Shown: positions 45,430 to 54,189, numbered from the stretch's first letter. The stretch: 64,000 bases of DNA from Leisingera sp. S132 (GCF_025144465.1 NZ_CP083558.1:1-64000), one strand, 5' to 3'. Notes: generated by a model not told the origin, from the letters alone. Numbers and translations are program-made.

Positions 45430-47532
45430 ATGGATGAGACACCCGACTGCCAGCCGGCTGGCCTTGGACGTTTTCCCTTTTTGCGTAACGGCCATGACAG
45501 CCTGGACGGGCTTGCAGGCGAGATTGTGGAGCTGAAGGACCTGCTGCTGGACATTCAGGCGCTGGAGGCAAAAGGCAGCCGCAGCCAGATCGCCCGGCAG
45601 CTGAAGGAACTGGACGAGTTCAAGCCCAGCGTCACGATGATCGGGCAGATCAAATCCGGCAAGACCTCGCTGGTCAATGCGATGGTGGCCCGGCCCGGGC
45701 TGCTGCCTGCTGATGTGAACCCCTGGACCTCTGTTGTCACCTCGCTGCATCTGAATGCCCCGCGCAAGGAGGGCGACCCGGTGGCCTCCTTCCAGTTCTT
45801 CAACGGTGACGAGTGGGACCATCTGGTCTCCAACGGCGGCCGGATCGGCGAACTGTCGATGCGGGCGGGCGCCGATGAGGAGCTGCAGAAGATCCAGTTG
45901 CAGATTGCGGAAATGCGCGAAAAGACCCGCAAGCGGCTGGGGCGGCGGTTTGAGCTGCTGCTGGGCCAGAAGCATGATTACCGGCATCTGGATGACGACC
46001 TGATGCAGCGCTATGTCTGCCTGGGCGACGATTTCGAGATGGCGGGCAGCAGCGACCAGCAGGGCCGTTTTGCCGATATCACCAAATCCGCCGACCTGTT
46101 CCTGCCGCTGCCCTCGCTGCCGGTGCCGCTGTGCCTGCGCGACACGCCCGGCGTCAACGATACCTTCCTGATGCGCGAGCAGATCACCATCAAGTCGCTG
46201 CGCAACAGCCGCCTGTGTGTGGTGGTGCTGTCCGCCTCGCAGGCGCTGAGCTCGGTCGATATGGGGCTGATCCGGATGATCTCCAACGTGCGGTCGGAGG
46301 GGATCGTGATCTTCGTCAACCGGATTGACGAGCTGTCGGACCCCGCGACCCAGATCCCGGACATCCGCGACAGCATCCTGACGACGCTGGAAAAGATGAA
46401 CGGGCCGGAAAACCCCAGGATCGTTTTCGGCAGCGCGTTGTGGGCCAATGCGGCGCTGGCGCCGGACACCCATCCGCTGAGCGGGGACAGCGCCGCTGTG
46501 CTGCGGCAGTATGCCGGGCCGGAGGCAGGCGCCGACGGGCAGGATGTGCTGAGCGATGCGGCGCGGATGTGGCAGCTGTCCGGCGTGCCGGAACTGTTCG
46601 AAACCATCGGCGCGCGGATTGCCGAAGGCGCCGGCGCGCGGCTGCTGTCCGAGGTGCGCCAGCGGGCCGCCAACCAGGTGTCCAGCATGAAGGCGGCCTC
46701 GACCGTGGCGTCGATGCGGATCGACGGCAACCGGATTTCGGTGATTGAGCCCGCCGCGCTGAGCCAGCTGCTGCGGCGGCTGGAGACCGTGAGCATGGCG
46801 CAGATGGATACCGCGCTGGACCAGGTGTTCGCCACCTTCTCCTCGCGGGTGGACCAGGCGCATAACAAGTTTCTGGAGCGGGCGGTGGCCTCCCTGCTGC
46901 AGCATCTGGAGAACTACGGCGAGAACGAAACCTGGCAATATACGCCGGACGGGCTGCGGATCCTGCTGCGCTCCAGCTACCAGGTGATGCGCAAGAACCT
47001 GATGGCGGCCTGCACCCAGGTCTACAGCGATGCGGCCTCGGCGATCCATGACACCTATCAGCAGGCGGTTTCCATTCAGGTCAGCGATTTCCGCATTGCG
47101 CCCGCGGCGGTGCCCGAGGTGCCGCCGCCGGTGGCGATCGGCGCCACCATCGCGCTGGACCTGCAGACCTCCTGGTGGAAGGGCTGGTGGCAGCGCCGCC
47201 GCGGATACCGCGCCTATGCCAGCGGCTATTACGACCTGATCAAGGCGGAGACGGCGCCGATCATCCACGAGCTGAAGGAACAGCAGGCGGCGGAGATCCG
47301 GCAGGACGCCCGCGAGCGGCTGATGGCGTTCTTCACCGAGCAGCGGGAGCTGCTGATGGACGTGGCCGAGAAGACCCGGATCAGCATGAATGACTTGAAT
47401 AACCTGTTCGGCATCAATGCCCAGCAGGAGCGGGCGGAGCTGTTGGAGCTTCTGCTCAAGGAACTGGCATCAGAGGACGCGGAGCCGGTCGCAGAACCGG
47501 CCCGGGCAGCACGTAAAGGAGCCGCGGCATGA
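45430..47532 (+). CDS. Dynamin-like large GTPase
   Basis: A 700-residue GTPase. G1 is GQIKSGKTS (72-80), a candidate G2 Thr lies in NPWTSVVT (98-104), G3 is DTPG (238-241) and G4 is NRID (297-300). About 160 residues, including a charged helical insertion, separate G1 and G3. The long C-terminal half is predicted helical, as in dynamin stalks. An aromatic-basic patch W582-W-K-G-W-W587-Q-R-R-R lies between two long helices and could insert in a membrane like a dynamin paddle. No signal peptide or clear membrane helix is present. ATG 45430 with AAGGA upstream is preferred over TTG 45397. It overlaps the second GTPase gene by four bases, the tandem arrangement common for bacterial dynamin-like pairs. 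Confidence 0.82.
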   Translation: MDETPDCQPAGLGRFPFLRNGHDSLDGLAGEIVELKDLLLDIQALEAKGSRSQIARQLKELDEFKPSVTMIGQIKSGKTSLVNAMVARPGLLPADVNPWTSVVTSLHLNAPRKEGDPVASFQFFNGDEWDHLVSNGGRIGELSMRAGADEELQKIQLQIAEMREKTRKRLGRRFELLLGQKHDYRHLDDDLMQRYVCLGDDFEMAGSSDQQGRFADITKSADLFLPLPSLPVPLCLRDTPGVNDTFLMREQITIKSLRNSRLCVVVLSASQALSSVDMGLIRMISNVRSEGIVIFVNRIDELSDPATQIPDIRDSILTTLEKMNGPENPRIVFGSALWANAALAPDTHPLSGDSAAVLRQYAGPEAGADGQDVLSDAARMWQLSGVPELFETIGARIAEGAGARLLSEVRQRAANQVSSMKAASTVASMRIDGNRISVIEPAALSQLLRRLETVSMAQMDTALDQVFATFSSRVDQAHNKFLERAVASLLQHLENYGENETWQYTPDGLRILLRSSYQVMRKNLMAACTQVYSDAASAIHDTYQQAVSIQVSDFRIAPAAVPEVPPPVAIGATIALDLQTSWWKGWWQRRRGYRAYASGYYDLIKAETAPIIHELKEQQAAEIRQDARERLMAFFTEQRELLMDVAEKTRISMNDLNNLFGINAQQERAELLELLLKELASEDAEPVAEPARAARKGAAA

Positions 47533-48464
47533 CGAACCCGCAGCCATTGGACCGCAAACCCCGGGTCGCCATCATGGGCGAATTCAGCGCGGGCAAAAGC
47601 ACCCTGTCGAACCTGCTCTTGGGGCGGCGCATCCTGCCGGAGAAAGTGACGGCAACCCGGCTGCCGCCGGTCTGGATCACCGAAGGAGAGGCGCCACCCG
47701 AGCGCAAGGCGCTGGACGGCAGCCTGCATCCGGTCTCGCTGGAGGCGCTGGAAGCGGTGCCGCTGGAAGAGACGCTTTATGTGCAGATCAGCTGCGAGGC
47801 GCCGGTGCTGGAGGAATGCGACCTGATCGACTTTCCCGGCATCTCCGACCCCAACATGCCGCCCGAGGTCTGGGAACGGATGCTGGCAGAGGTGGACTGC
47901 GTGCTGTGGTGCACCCATGCGACCCAGGCCTGGCGCCAGTCGGAGGCGGCGGCCTGGGGGCTGGTGCCGGAGATGGTGCGCCAGCGCAGCCTGCTGCTGA
48001 TCACCCGGTTCGACAAGCTGACGACGCCGCTGGACAAGCTGCGGGTGCAGACAAGGGTGTCGCGGGAGACCGAAGGCCAGTTTGCCGGCGTCTGCCCGAT
48101 CTCGCTGACCCAGGCGCTGGACGCGGACCCGGAAAGCGCCGCATGGGAAACTTCGGGCGCGCAAGGATTTGCCGCGGCGCTGGAGACCATCGTGACAGCC
48201 GCCCGCGACGGCAGCGCGCCTGCGGTGGCAGCACCCGTCCCCGCTGCCGCTGCCCAGTTGGTGCAGCCGGTGCAGCAACCCGCAGCGGCGGAGCCGGCGC
48301 CAGCCGCCCAAGGCACGCCCCAGGCGGCCAGCCCGCAGGAGGGGCAGCCCGGCCGCGTCATGCCGCGCCGGGTGCGTCCGCAAGGCGCCAAGCGCACGCC
48401 GCGCCCCGATGCGCGCCGGGATGCGGATCTGGCCGCCCTGCGCAGGGAATTGCTGGAGAGCTGA
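47529..48464 (+). CDS. Second GTPase of the dynamin-like pair, with C-terminal low-complexity tail
   Basis: A 311-residue protein. Its GTPase domain (about 1-215) shows G1 GEFSAGKST (17-25), a Thr-rich G2 loop (KVTATRLP), G3 DFPG (101-104) and a degenerate G4 TRFDKL (159-164). From about 215 it becomes an Ala/Pro/Gln-rich linker ending in a short basic tail (MPRRVRPQGAKRTPRP). It lacks the long stalk of the first GTPase, so it may act as a small partner. Translation is coupled to that gene through an ATGA overlap. Confidence 0.75.
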   Translation: MTNPQPLDRKPRVAIMGEFSAGKSTLSNLLLGRRILPEKVTATRLPPVWITEGEAPPERKALDGSLHPVSLEALEAVPLEETLYVQISCEAPVLEECDLIDFPGISDPNMPPEVWERMLAEVDCVLWCTHATQAWRQSEAAAWGLVPEMVRQRSLLLITRFDKLTTPLDKLRVQTRVSRETEGQFAGVCPISLTQALDADPESAAWETSGAQGFAAALETIVTAARDGSAPAVAAPVPAAAAQLVQPVQQPAAAEPAPAAQGTPQAASPQEGQPGRVMPRRVRPQGAKRTPRPDARRDADLAALRRELLES

Positions 48465-48550
48465 AAAAGAGGCTTGTAATCCCGGGCCCGTTGCGGTTGT
48501 GAATTGACCTGCGGGCCGGGCGGAACCGGCCCATCAGGCAGGGGCGCATT

Positions 48551-48916
48551 ATGACGGTATCGGAAGAACTGGACAGTCTGCACGCTCAGTTTCCCGCCTG
48601 CGGGACGGTGGCCTATGCGGACCTGGCTGCGGGCATGGTGCTGGTGGCCAACAGCCAATCGCCGCTGGACCGCCATGCGCTGGATGCGCTCTGTGCCCAG
48701 GCCGGCTGCCTGCTGGGTGAAAACAGCGCGCCGCCCCTTGGGGCCGGGGCGCCTGCCTTTGCGCTGGCGCGGGAGCCGGGCCGGGTGATGCTGGCCTTCA
48801 AATCGCCCCTACAGCCGACCGATGCGCTGCTGTGCCTTGCCGCGCCGGATCTGGATCTGGGCGCGTTTCAGGCCGCCGCCCGCGACTGCCTGGCCCGGAT
48901 CACCGCAGATGGCTGA
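48551..48916 (+). CDS. Unrecognised small protein of the GTPase/kinase locus
   Basis: A 121-residue protein that I do not recognise. It has no signal peptide or membrane helix. The alternating hydrophobic strands and helices (GTVAYADLAAGMVLVANSQSP, RVMLAFKSPLQPTDALLCLAAP) and its length recall the Roadblock/LC7 fold that often partners small GTPases in bacteria, but no motif proves this. It follows the second GTPase gene by 86 bases and precedes another unrecognised gene in the same direction. Codon use and frame conservation look like a true gene; the ATG has a weak GGGGCG upstream. Confidence 0.6.
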   Translation: MTVSEELDSLHAQFPACGTVAYADLAAGMVLVANSQSPLDRHALDALCAQAGCLLGENSAPPLGAGAPAFALAREPGRVMLAFKSPLQPTDALLCLAAPDLDLGAFQAAARDCLARITADG

Positions 48917-48955
48917 CGGACCGGCGCACCACGACCTTCGAACGGGAATTTCAAA

Positions 48956-49744
48956 GTGACTCACGACGACGCAATTGCCGGCAACCTGGCGGCCCTCGGC
49001 GCCCGGCAGACCGTGTTCCGGGATGGCAGACGGGTTCTGTCCAACGGGCTGTTCCCGCCGCCGCTGCCCGCCCTGCTGCAGGAAATCGGCACCACGGTGC
49101 TGCAGCGGCAGCTGACCTTCCGCGCCGGGGCCAGCGCGCTGTCCTTTGTGGTGTCCGAACGGCGGCTGATGGCGCTGGTCTCTGCCAGCAGCGATCTGGA
49201 AGAGGTGCAGCATCTGGCCGGCCAGGGCCTGTCCCATGACCAGCCGGAGGTGCTGGAAGCGGTTGCCGCGGCCATGGTGCGGCTGGCGCAGGCCGAAGAC
49301 CCGCTGACGGTGGAGACCGCCTTTGCCGCGCCCGGCAGCAGCCCGGCCGGGCTGGGACTGCCGGCCGCGATGCTGGAAGAGGTGATGGAGCTGGACCCGG
49401 GCGAGCAGGACCGGCCGATGGAATTTTTCATCGAGGCTGCCGCCGGGATGTATTCCGCCTGTCTGCTGCACGCGGGCAGTGCCTGGCTGGGCGGCGGCGA
49501 GGATGCAGCGGTGCTGGCCGCGCTGCAGAAGATTGCCGATGCGCAGTGGGAGCGTTTCCAGGCGTCCTATGCCAAACATGCAGCGCTGACGGAAACGCCG
49601 CGGCTGATCTCGCTGGGTCCGGTTCTGGACGGCGGCGAATGCGTGTCCGTGGTCTGGGCCGATGGCGAATGCGCCCTGTTCGCCCATGGCGAGGCGGATC
49701 TGGCCGGGCTGCACGGCATCTGGCAGCGGGTTTTCACCCTGTAA
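48956..49744 (+). CDS. Unrecognised 262-residue protein of the GTPase/kinase locus
   Basis: This protein starts with GTG at 48956, preceded by GGGAA. It is acidic, soluble and without recognisable motifs. The N-terminal half (to about 130) repeats the strand-helix pattern of the preceding small protein (LTFRAGASALSFVVSERRLMALVSASSDLEEV), and the C-terminal half ends LGPVLDGGECVSVVWADGECALFAHGEADLAGL, again a Roadblock-like strand pair. It might therefore carry two related modules. It closes the plus-strand operon; its stop codon lies in the loop of the following hairpin. Confidence 0.6.
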   Translation: MTHDDAIAGNLAALGARQTVFRDGRRVLSNGLFPPPLPALLQEIGTTVLQRQLTFRAGASALSFVVSERRLMALVSASSDLEEVQHLAGQGLSHDQPEVLEAVAAAMVRLAQAEDPLTVETAFAAPGSSPAGLGLPAAMLEEVMELDPGEQDRPMEFFIEAAAGMYSACLLHAGSAWLGGGEDAAVLAALQKIADAQWERFQASYAKHAALTETPRLISLGPVLDGGECVSVVWADGECALFAHGEADLAGLHGIWQRVFTL

Positions 49745-49755
49745 GGTGAAAACCC
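49728..49755. terminator. Bidirectional hairpin at the junction of the two convergent operons
   Basis: GGGTTTTCACC and GGTGAAAACCC form a perfect 11-bp stem with a six-base loop CTGTAA that contains the TAA stop of the plus-strand gene. The symmetrical T and A tracts in the arms would work on both strands. It separates the plus-strand GTPase genes from the minus-strand kinase operon. Confidence 0.6.
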
Positions 49756-49783
49756 ATTCTGTTGCCGCGCAGCTTGGCCGTCC

Positions 49784-51103
49784 TCAGGCGGCGAGCTGCG
49801 CCTGCATGTCCCGTTTCAGCTGCAGCAGGATGCTGGTGGCATCAAACAGAGATGTGCCGTCCTGTTCCACCTGGATCAGCTGAATGAGGTCTTCCGCTTC
49901 CGAGACCGCGCCGCGGATCTCTGTCAGTGCGTTGCCGCCGTTGCCGCCATACTCCTCAAAATGGCTGTCCAGCCATTGCACCGACTTCAGAGCGGTGCGG
50001 ATCAGCTGGCTGCTGCTGCTGCCGGAGCCGTCCTGCAGGGCCTGGCCCATGCTGCGCCCCTGCGCGGACAGGTAGTCCAGCGCCTGATCAAAGGCCTGCC
50101 GGGTGTCCGTGCTGAGCGCCGCGTCCTGCAGTTCCGCGGAGTCTGCGGCCGCCACGGGCGCCTCTGCCACCGGGGCAGGGCGGTCCGGTGCAGGTGTTTC
50201 CGCCGCAAGCGGAGCGTCCGGCTCTGCCTGGAGTGCCGCCGGGGGGGGCGGTGCGGCGGTGTCCTCTGCCGGAGCGGCGGCTGCGGGCGCGGGGGCGTAT
50301 TTCGCCAGCAGCACACCGGCCTGATCCAGCGCCGCCTGCCGCCGCAGCTTCACCTCATGCATGATGGCGGAGATCAGCGCCTGGCCGCCGGAGCGGCGCA
50401 GCCGGTCGCGGTCCACCGTGCCATCGGGCGCCCTTGCGGCCTGTGCCTCCAGCGCGGCCAGCGGCAGGATGCCGTTGAAGTGTTCGGAAGCGGCGTCCTG
50501 AACAGCTGCCATTGCGGGGGCCAGCCGGTCCTGGGCCGCCAGCGCATCCGCCTTGGTCACCAGAAGGAAAGCGCCGTCCTTCATCTGTTCCGGCGCGCGC
50601 GCCCAGGCGGCCTGTTCAGCCGGGGTGAAATCCTGGGTGCACCACAGGGCAATGCCGGTCCGCCCCGCGGCCCAGGGCACTGCGCGTTCCAGTGCGGCGG
50701 CATCCGGAGCGGAAATCTCCAGGAGGCTGATCTGGTTCAGGGCGGGCAGGGGCAGCTGCGCCTCGGCAAAGACCGCACCCCGGGCGGCCAGCGCGCCGGT
50801 GTCGAAGCCGGGCAGGCTGAAGCGGCTGCCATCCGCCAGCACCCCAGCACAGGCCGCGGTTCCGCCGCCGCTGATCTGCAGGGTGGGCAGAGCAACACCC
50901 GCCGGGATCACCTGGCTGCCCAGCAGCAGGTTGGCGACGCTGGACTTGCCCGAACCGGACAGGCCGAACAGGGTGACGGCCACCGGTTTTTCCAGCCGCT
51001 CCAGCAGCGTCCCGGTGCCGGCCTGCAGGCGGGCCGGGATCCGGCCCTCTGCCAGTGCGTGCCGCAGCGATGCGGCCGCGGCTGCGGTTTCCGCTTGGGT
51101 CAT
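49784..51103 (-). CDS. P-loop GTPase-like protein lacking a visible G3 motif
   Basis: A 439-residue protein. G1 is GLSGSGKSS (47-55) and G4 is LVTKAD (about 183-188). Where the DxxG motif should be, after the beta strand NQISLLEI, the sequence reads SAPDAAAL, so the catalytic Asp-x-x-Gly is absent. From about 265 a 70-residue Ala/Pro-rich linker leads to a C-terminal helical domain (about 335-439, QAFDQALDYLSAQGRSMGQAL). It may bind nucleotide without normal hydrolysis and act as a regulatory partner of the two dynamin-like GTPases encoded opposite. It is the last gene of the kinase operon, two bases after the phosphatase gene. Confidence 0.65.
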   Translation of the reverse strand: MTQAETAAAAASLRHALAEGRIPARLQAGTGTLLERLEKPVAVTLFGLSGSGKSSVANLLLGSQVIPAGVALPTLQISGGGTAACAGVLADGSRFSLPGFDTGALAARGAVFAEAQLPLPALNQISLLEISAPDAAALERAVPWAAGRTGIALWCTQDFTPAEQAAWARAPEQMKDGAFLLVTKADALAAQDRLAPAMAAVQDAASEHFNGILPLAALEAQAARAPDGTVDRDRLRRSGGQALISAIMHEVKLRRQAALDQAGVLLAKYAPAPAAAAPAEDTAAPPPPAALQAEPDAPLAAETPAPDRPAPVAEAPVAAADSAELQDAALSTDTRQAFDQALDYLSAQGRSMGQALQDGSGSSSSQLIRTALKSVQWLDSHFEEYGGNGGNALTEIRGAVSEAEDLIQLIQVEQDGTSLFDATSILLQLKRDMQAQLAA

Positions 51104-51105
51104 GC

Positions 51106-52056
51106 CTAGCGCCCTTTCCCGGCCAACCGGACCACCTTGGCATCCTGCTCCGGCAGGGGCGGCCCGTCATAGGAGTTGCTGTTCATGGCCACCACGCGGG
51201 TTGCGCTGGCCGATTGGTCGCCCACCAGGTCAACCGGCTTGCGGCGCATCTTGCGGGTCACCGGCTTGTTGTGGTTGAGCTTGATCACCGCAAAGGAAAT
51301 GTTGTCCTGATCCGGGTCCGCCAGATCATCCAGCGCCGCCAGCAGCCGTTCGACGATTTCCGCGCTCTTGCGGCGGCGGTACTTGTGCAGGATCTTCTCG
51401 ATGCGCGCGTCCTCGAGGAACTGCAGCCCGTCGCTGGAGACAACCACCAGATCGCCGACCTCCAGCCGGAACGGGGCCTTGGGGCAGTCGGTGCGGGTCA
51501 CCCGGTCGCCCAGGATCACAGAGGTCAGGCAGTTGCGGTCGGGATGGTCGCGGCCGGCTTCGGCGTCCAAGAGGCCCGCCTTGACCATCATGTCGATCTG
51601 CGGCGCCATCGAGTGGTCCTCGTTCAGCTGCTGCAGCTTGCCGCCGCGCATCAGATAGAGCGGCGAGTCGCCGATCGACAGCCAGTACAGGCGGTCCTCG
51701 ATCATCACCACCGACACCAGGGTCGCGCCCATGCCGCGGACGCTGGGATTGTCCTGGACATATTCCTGCACGCAGGTGTTGGCCTCTGCCGCGGCGTGGG
51801 TCAGGTGATAGGGGATCTGCTTTTCGTATTCGGCGAAGTTGACGCTTTCGAACTTCAGCTTGCTGAAGGCCTCGGTCACCACCATCTTGGAGGCGACATC
51901 GCCGGCCGCGTGGCCGCCCATGCCGTCCGCCAGGATGGCCATGCCGATGTCGGTGCCCGCCGGAAAGTCGGTGATGATGGCGTCTTCCTGGTAGTCGCGC
52001 GCGCCCTGGCAGATGGCGGCGGCAACGTCAAAGCGCGGTTCAGGCGATTTCCACAT
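51106..52056 (-). CDS. PP2C-family Ser/Thr protein phosphatase
   Basis: A 316-residue metal-dependent phosphatase that probably reverses the kinase of this locus. PP2C motifs are clear: RDYQED (20-25), DGMGGH (44-49), GMGATLVSVVMIEDRLYWLSIGDS, VVVSSDGLQ and PDQDNISFAVIK. The catalytic domain fills about 10-250. A 55-residue basic and polar tail follows (KPVTRKMRRKP ... EQDAKVVRLAGKGR), which may bind a partner. The start overlaps the FHA gene by 17 bases. The ATG at 52056 is accepted because the N-terminal strand FDVAAAICQGARD is intact. Confidence 0.92.
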   Translation of the reverse strand: MWKSPEPRFDVAAAICQGARDYQEDAIITDFPAGTDIGMAILADGMGGHAAGDVASKMVVTEAFSKLKFESVNFAEYEKQIPYHLTHAAAEANTCVQEYVQDNPSVRGMGATLVSVVMIEDRLYWLSIGDSPLYLMRGGKLQQLNEDHSMAPQIDMMVKAGLLDAEAGRDHPDRNCLTSVILGDRVTRTDCPKAPFRLEVGDLVVVSSDGLQFLEDARIEKILHKYRRRKSAEIVERLLAALDDLADPDQDNISFAVIKLNHNKPVTRKMRRKPVDLVGDQSASATRVVAMNSNSYDGPPLPEQDAKVVRLAGKGR

Positions 52057-52867
52057 GGTCCGCCTCCTGCCCGCCAGCGCTGGTCCAGTTGAAGTCTTTG
52101 CCGCAGAGCGCCATGAAGCGCAGCGTGGTTTCGCCCAGGCGGATCAGGTCGCCGCTTTGCAGAACCTCGTTGCTGATCACCGGCTGGCCGTTCAGGCGCA
52201 CGATGTTGCTCTTGCCGCCGTGGCCCAGGTAGAACTGCGAGCTTTCGGGATCAAAGACGATGGCGGCATGGTTGCTGCGGGAGATCGCGGTGTCGCCGAA
52301 ATCCAGCGCAACCGCCTGATCCTCGCCGCGGCCGATGGCCGACATGCCGGCCTTGAGCGTGAAGCTCTCGCCATAGCCCGGGCCGTCAGCGACCACGATC
52401 CAGCCCACCGGGAACTTGGTGTCGCGGACCGGGGCAGCGGCGCCGGTGCTGTCGAACAGGTTGACGACATCGCCGTCGGAGGTGTCAAAGCCCAGGAGGC
52501 GGGTCTTGGCGCGGCGCTTGCGGGCCGGGGCGGCGCTGACATGCGCGGTCAGGTCGGGCAGGTCGCCGCCGGGCTGGGGCATCTGCGCCGCCGCGCCAGC
52601 GGGCGGGGCAGCCGGGGCGGCGGCGGCCGGGTCCAGGTCCCAGATGCCGGCTGCCGGATCCGCCGCGGCGGGCGCGGCTGTGTCCGGCTGGCTGTCTGCG
52701 GCCGGGCCTGCCTGCGGGTCCAGATCCAGTTCCACGGAGCGGGTGTGCTGGGCGACGGCCTTCAGCACTTCCTGCTGCATCGTCTCGTCTGCGACCTGCA
52801 GCCTTTCCATCGGGGCGGGCTCAGAAAGCGGGTCCTGCCGTCCGATAAGTTTTCCGAAAAATCCCAT
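52040..52867 (-). CDS. FHA-domain protein
   Basis: A 275-residue cytoplasmic protein expected to bind phosphothreonine. The C-terminal FHA domain (about 155-260) has the core GR (179-180) followed by GEDQAVAL, the SRSNHA motif (196-201) and NIVRLNG (221-227) with the key Asn. The first 30 residues are predicted helical, then a long Ala/Pro/Asp linker (about 50-110) carries repeated acidic clusters (ELDLDPQ, IWDLDP), and a basic patch RKRRAKTR lies at 116-123. Kinase, phosphatase and FHA genes in one operon imply a phospho-switch. The start 52867 has AAGG upstream. Confidence 0.88.
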   Translation of the reverse strand: MGFFGKLIGRQDPLSEPAPMERLQVADETMQQEVLKAVAQHTRSVELDLDPQAGPAADSQPDTAAPAAADPAAGIWDLDPAAAAPAAPPAGAAAQMPQPGGDLPDLTAHVSAAPARKRRAKTRLLGFDTSDGDVVNLFDSTGAAAPVRDTKFPVGWIVVADGPGYGESFTLKAGMSAIGRGEDQAVALDFGDTAISRSNHAAIVFDPESSQFYLGHGGKSNIVRLNGQPVISNEVLQSGDLIRLGETTLRFMALCGKDFNWTSAGGQEADHVEIA

Positions 52868-52969
52868 GTCGTCTGCCTTTTTTGGTTGTTACAGGCGTCC
52901 GTGCAGTCACGGCAGGCGCCCGGTTTTCCCTATCTGCGGAGAGCCGCCCGTCCGCGGCCCCTGCGGCCT

Positions 52970-52997
52970 GCCATGCCCCCGCTACCGGGGGCATGGC
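52970..52997 (-). other. Strong hairpin between the LysM binding-protein gene and the FHA gene
   Basis: GCCATGCCCCC and GGGGGCATGGC form a perfect 11-bp stem with a six-base loop. It lies 12 bases after the stop of the first LysM protein and 100 bases before the FHA gene. No T-run follows on the minus strand, so it may be a processing or partial termination site dividing secreted sensors from cytoplasmic parts of the operon. Confidence 0.5.
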
Positions 52998-53008
52998 GGT
53001 TGCCCGGA

Positions 53009-54106
53009 TCAGCTGCCGATCTTGTTGAACTCGGCCAGGCTGTCGGCGATGATCGCGTACCATTCGCCGCTTTCGCGCATCTCGTTCAGGCCCTTGTTCA
53101 GAAGGGTCAGATAGACGCGGCCGCGCGGGTTGGTCTTATGCGTCACGAAGTGGATCGCCTGCAGTTGCGACAGGTTGGAGTTCAGCTGCACCTTACCTTC
53201 TGCCTCGGCAACTTCGCGGACCGCGGCATCGCCTGCTTCGAGGTCCAGCAGCGCCATGTCGGCCTCGCCGGTCACCAGCTTGCGGATGCATTCAACCGCA
53301 GAGGACGGATGCACCAGGGAGATCACCGGTTCCACCAGGCCCTCGCCGGACAGCTCAGCCAGGGACCAGCCTTCGGGGCGGCAGATCTTGGCGCCGGCGT
53401 AATCCGCATAATCCTTGATGTTGGCATAGGGGTTGTCGGCCATGGTCCAGTGGGCGGACACCGATTCATAGATCGGCAGCGAGAAGTTCAGCTGGGTGCA
53501 GCGGTACTTGGTGTCGGCGTCGGTGTTTTCGAGGTTGGAGCAATCTGCCGGCTTGTACCAGGCGATCGACACGTCGAAGGCGCCGAGCGGCAGCAGGGTG
53601 TCGAAATGGGCCTTCCAGTCGTCCACGAAGCTGAGGTTGTATTCACGGTCGTTGCCGCCGCGGTTCAGTGCAGTTGTGGCCAGGCGCACCAGCATGCCGC
53701 CGCCCTTGAGGCTTTCGCCGGTGAAGGGTTCCCAGCCGTTGCCGGAGACCATCTTGATCGGCGGCTCATAGATGCTGGACTTGGCCCGCTTGGCCTGTTT
53801 TTCCTCTTCCTGCGCGATGATGTCGGTGACATTGCTGTCGGCGGTCAGGCGGCCGTCTTCACAGGGGATCTGCAGGACGGTGCCGGCCTCCAGGCTGTTG
53901 GGGTTGGAAATCGCGTTGCGGTTGGCGTTGAAGATCATCTGATAGTCAAAGGAGCCATAGGCGGCCTGGGCGATTGAGCCGAGGCTGTCGCCGTCCTGCA
54001 CGGTGTAGGGGGCACAGGCCTCCTGCGCGGCTGCCGAAGTGGAGATGAACAGGGCGGCGGAAACGGTGGTTGCGCTGTATTGAACCAGGGATTTGATCAT
54101 CGACAT
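53009..54106 (-). CDS. Secreted LysM + solute-binding-like protein (sensor 1)
   Basis: A 365-residue protein with a signal peptide (MSMIKSLVQYSATTVSAALFISTSAAA). A LysM domain follows (about 33-82: YTVQDGDSLGSIAQAAYGS ... LEAGTVLQIP), which normally binds peptidoglycan. From about 115 the chain resembles family 3 periplasmic binding proteins (MVSGNGWEPFTGESLKGGGMLVRLATTAL, FDVSIAWYKPADCSN, GEADMALLDLEAGD). It would sit in the periplasm anchored on the wall and sense a small ligand. No ABC permease is nearby, so a signalling role is likely. A paralogue lies directly upstream. ATG 54106 with AAGGAA upstream is used; 54100 is also possible. Confidence 0.82.
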   Translation of the reverse strand: MSMIKSLVQYSATTVSAALFISTSAAAQEACAPYTVQDGDSLGSIAQAAYGSFDYQMIFNANRNAISNPNSLEAGTVLQIPCEDGRLTADSNVTDIIAQEEEKQAKRAKSSIYEPPIKMVSGNGWEPFTGESLKGGGMLVRLATTALNRGGNDREYNLSFVDDWKAHFDTLLPLGAFDVSIAWYKPADCSNLENTDADTKYRCTQLNFSLPIYESVSAHWTMADNPYANIKDYADYAGAKICRPEGWSLAELSGEGLVEPVISLVHPSSAVECIRKLVTGEADMALLDLEAGDAAVREVAEAEGKVQLNSNLSQLQAIHFVTHKTNPRGRVYLTLLNKGLNEMRESGEWYAIIADSLAEFNKIGS

Positions 54107-54189
54107 GAGAGTTAGTTCCTTTTCAATGGGGCACCGCCGTTGCGCGGGGGGCTGCTGGCAGTGGGTCAAGGTTGCTGTTGGGGGGTAGG

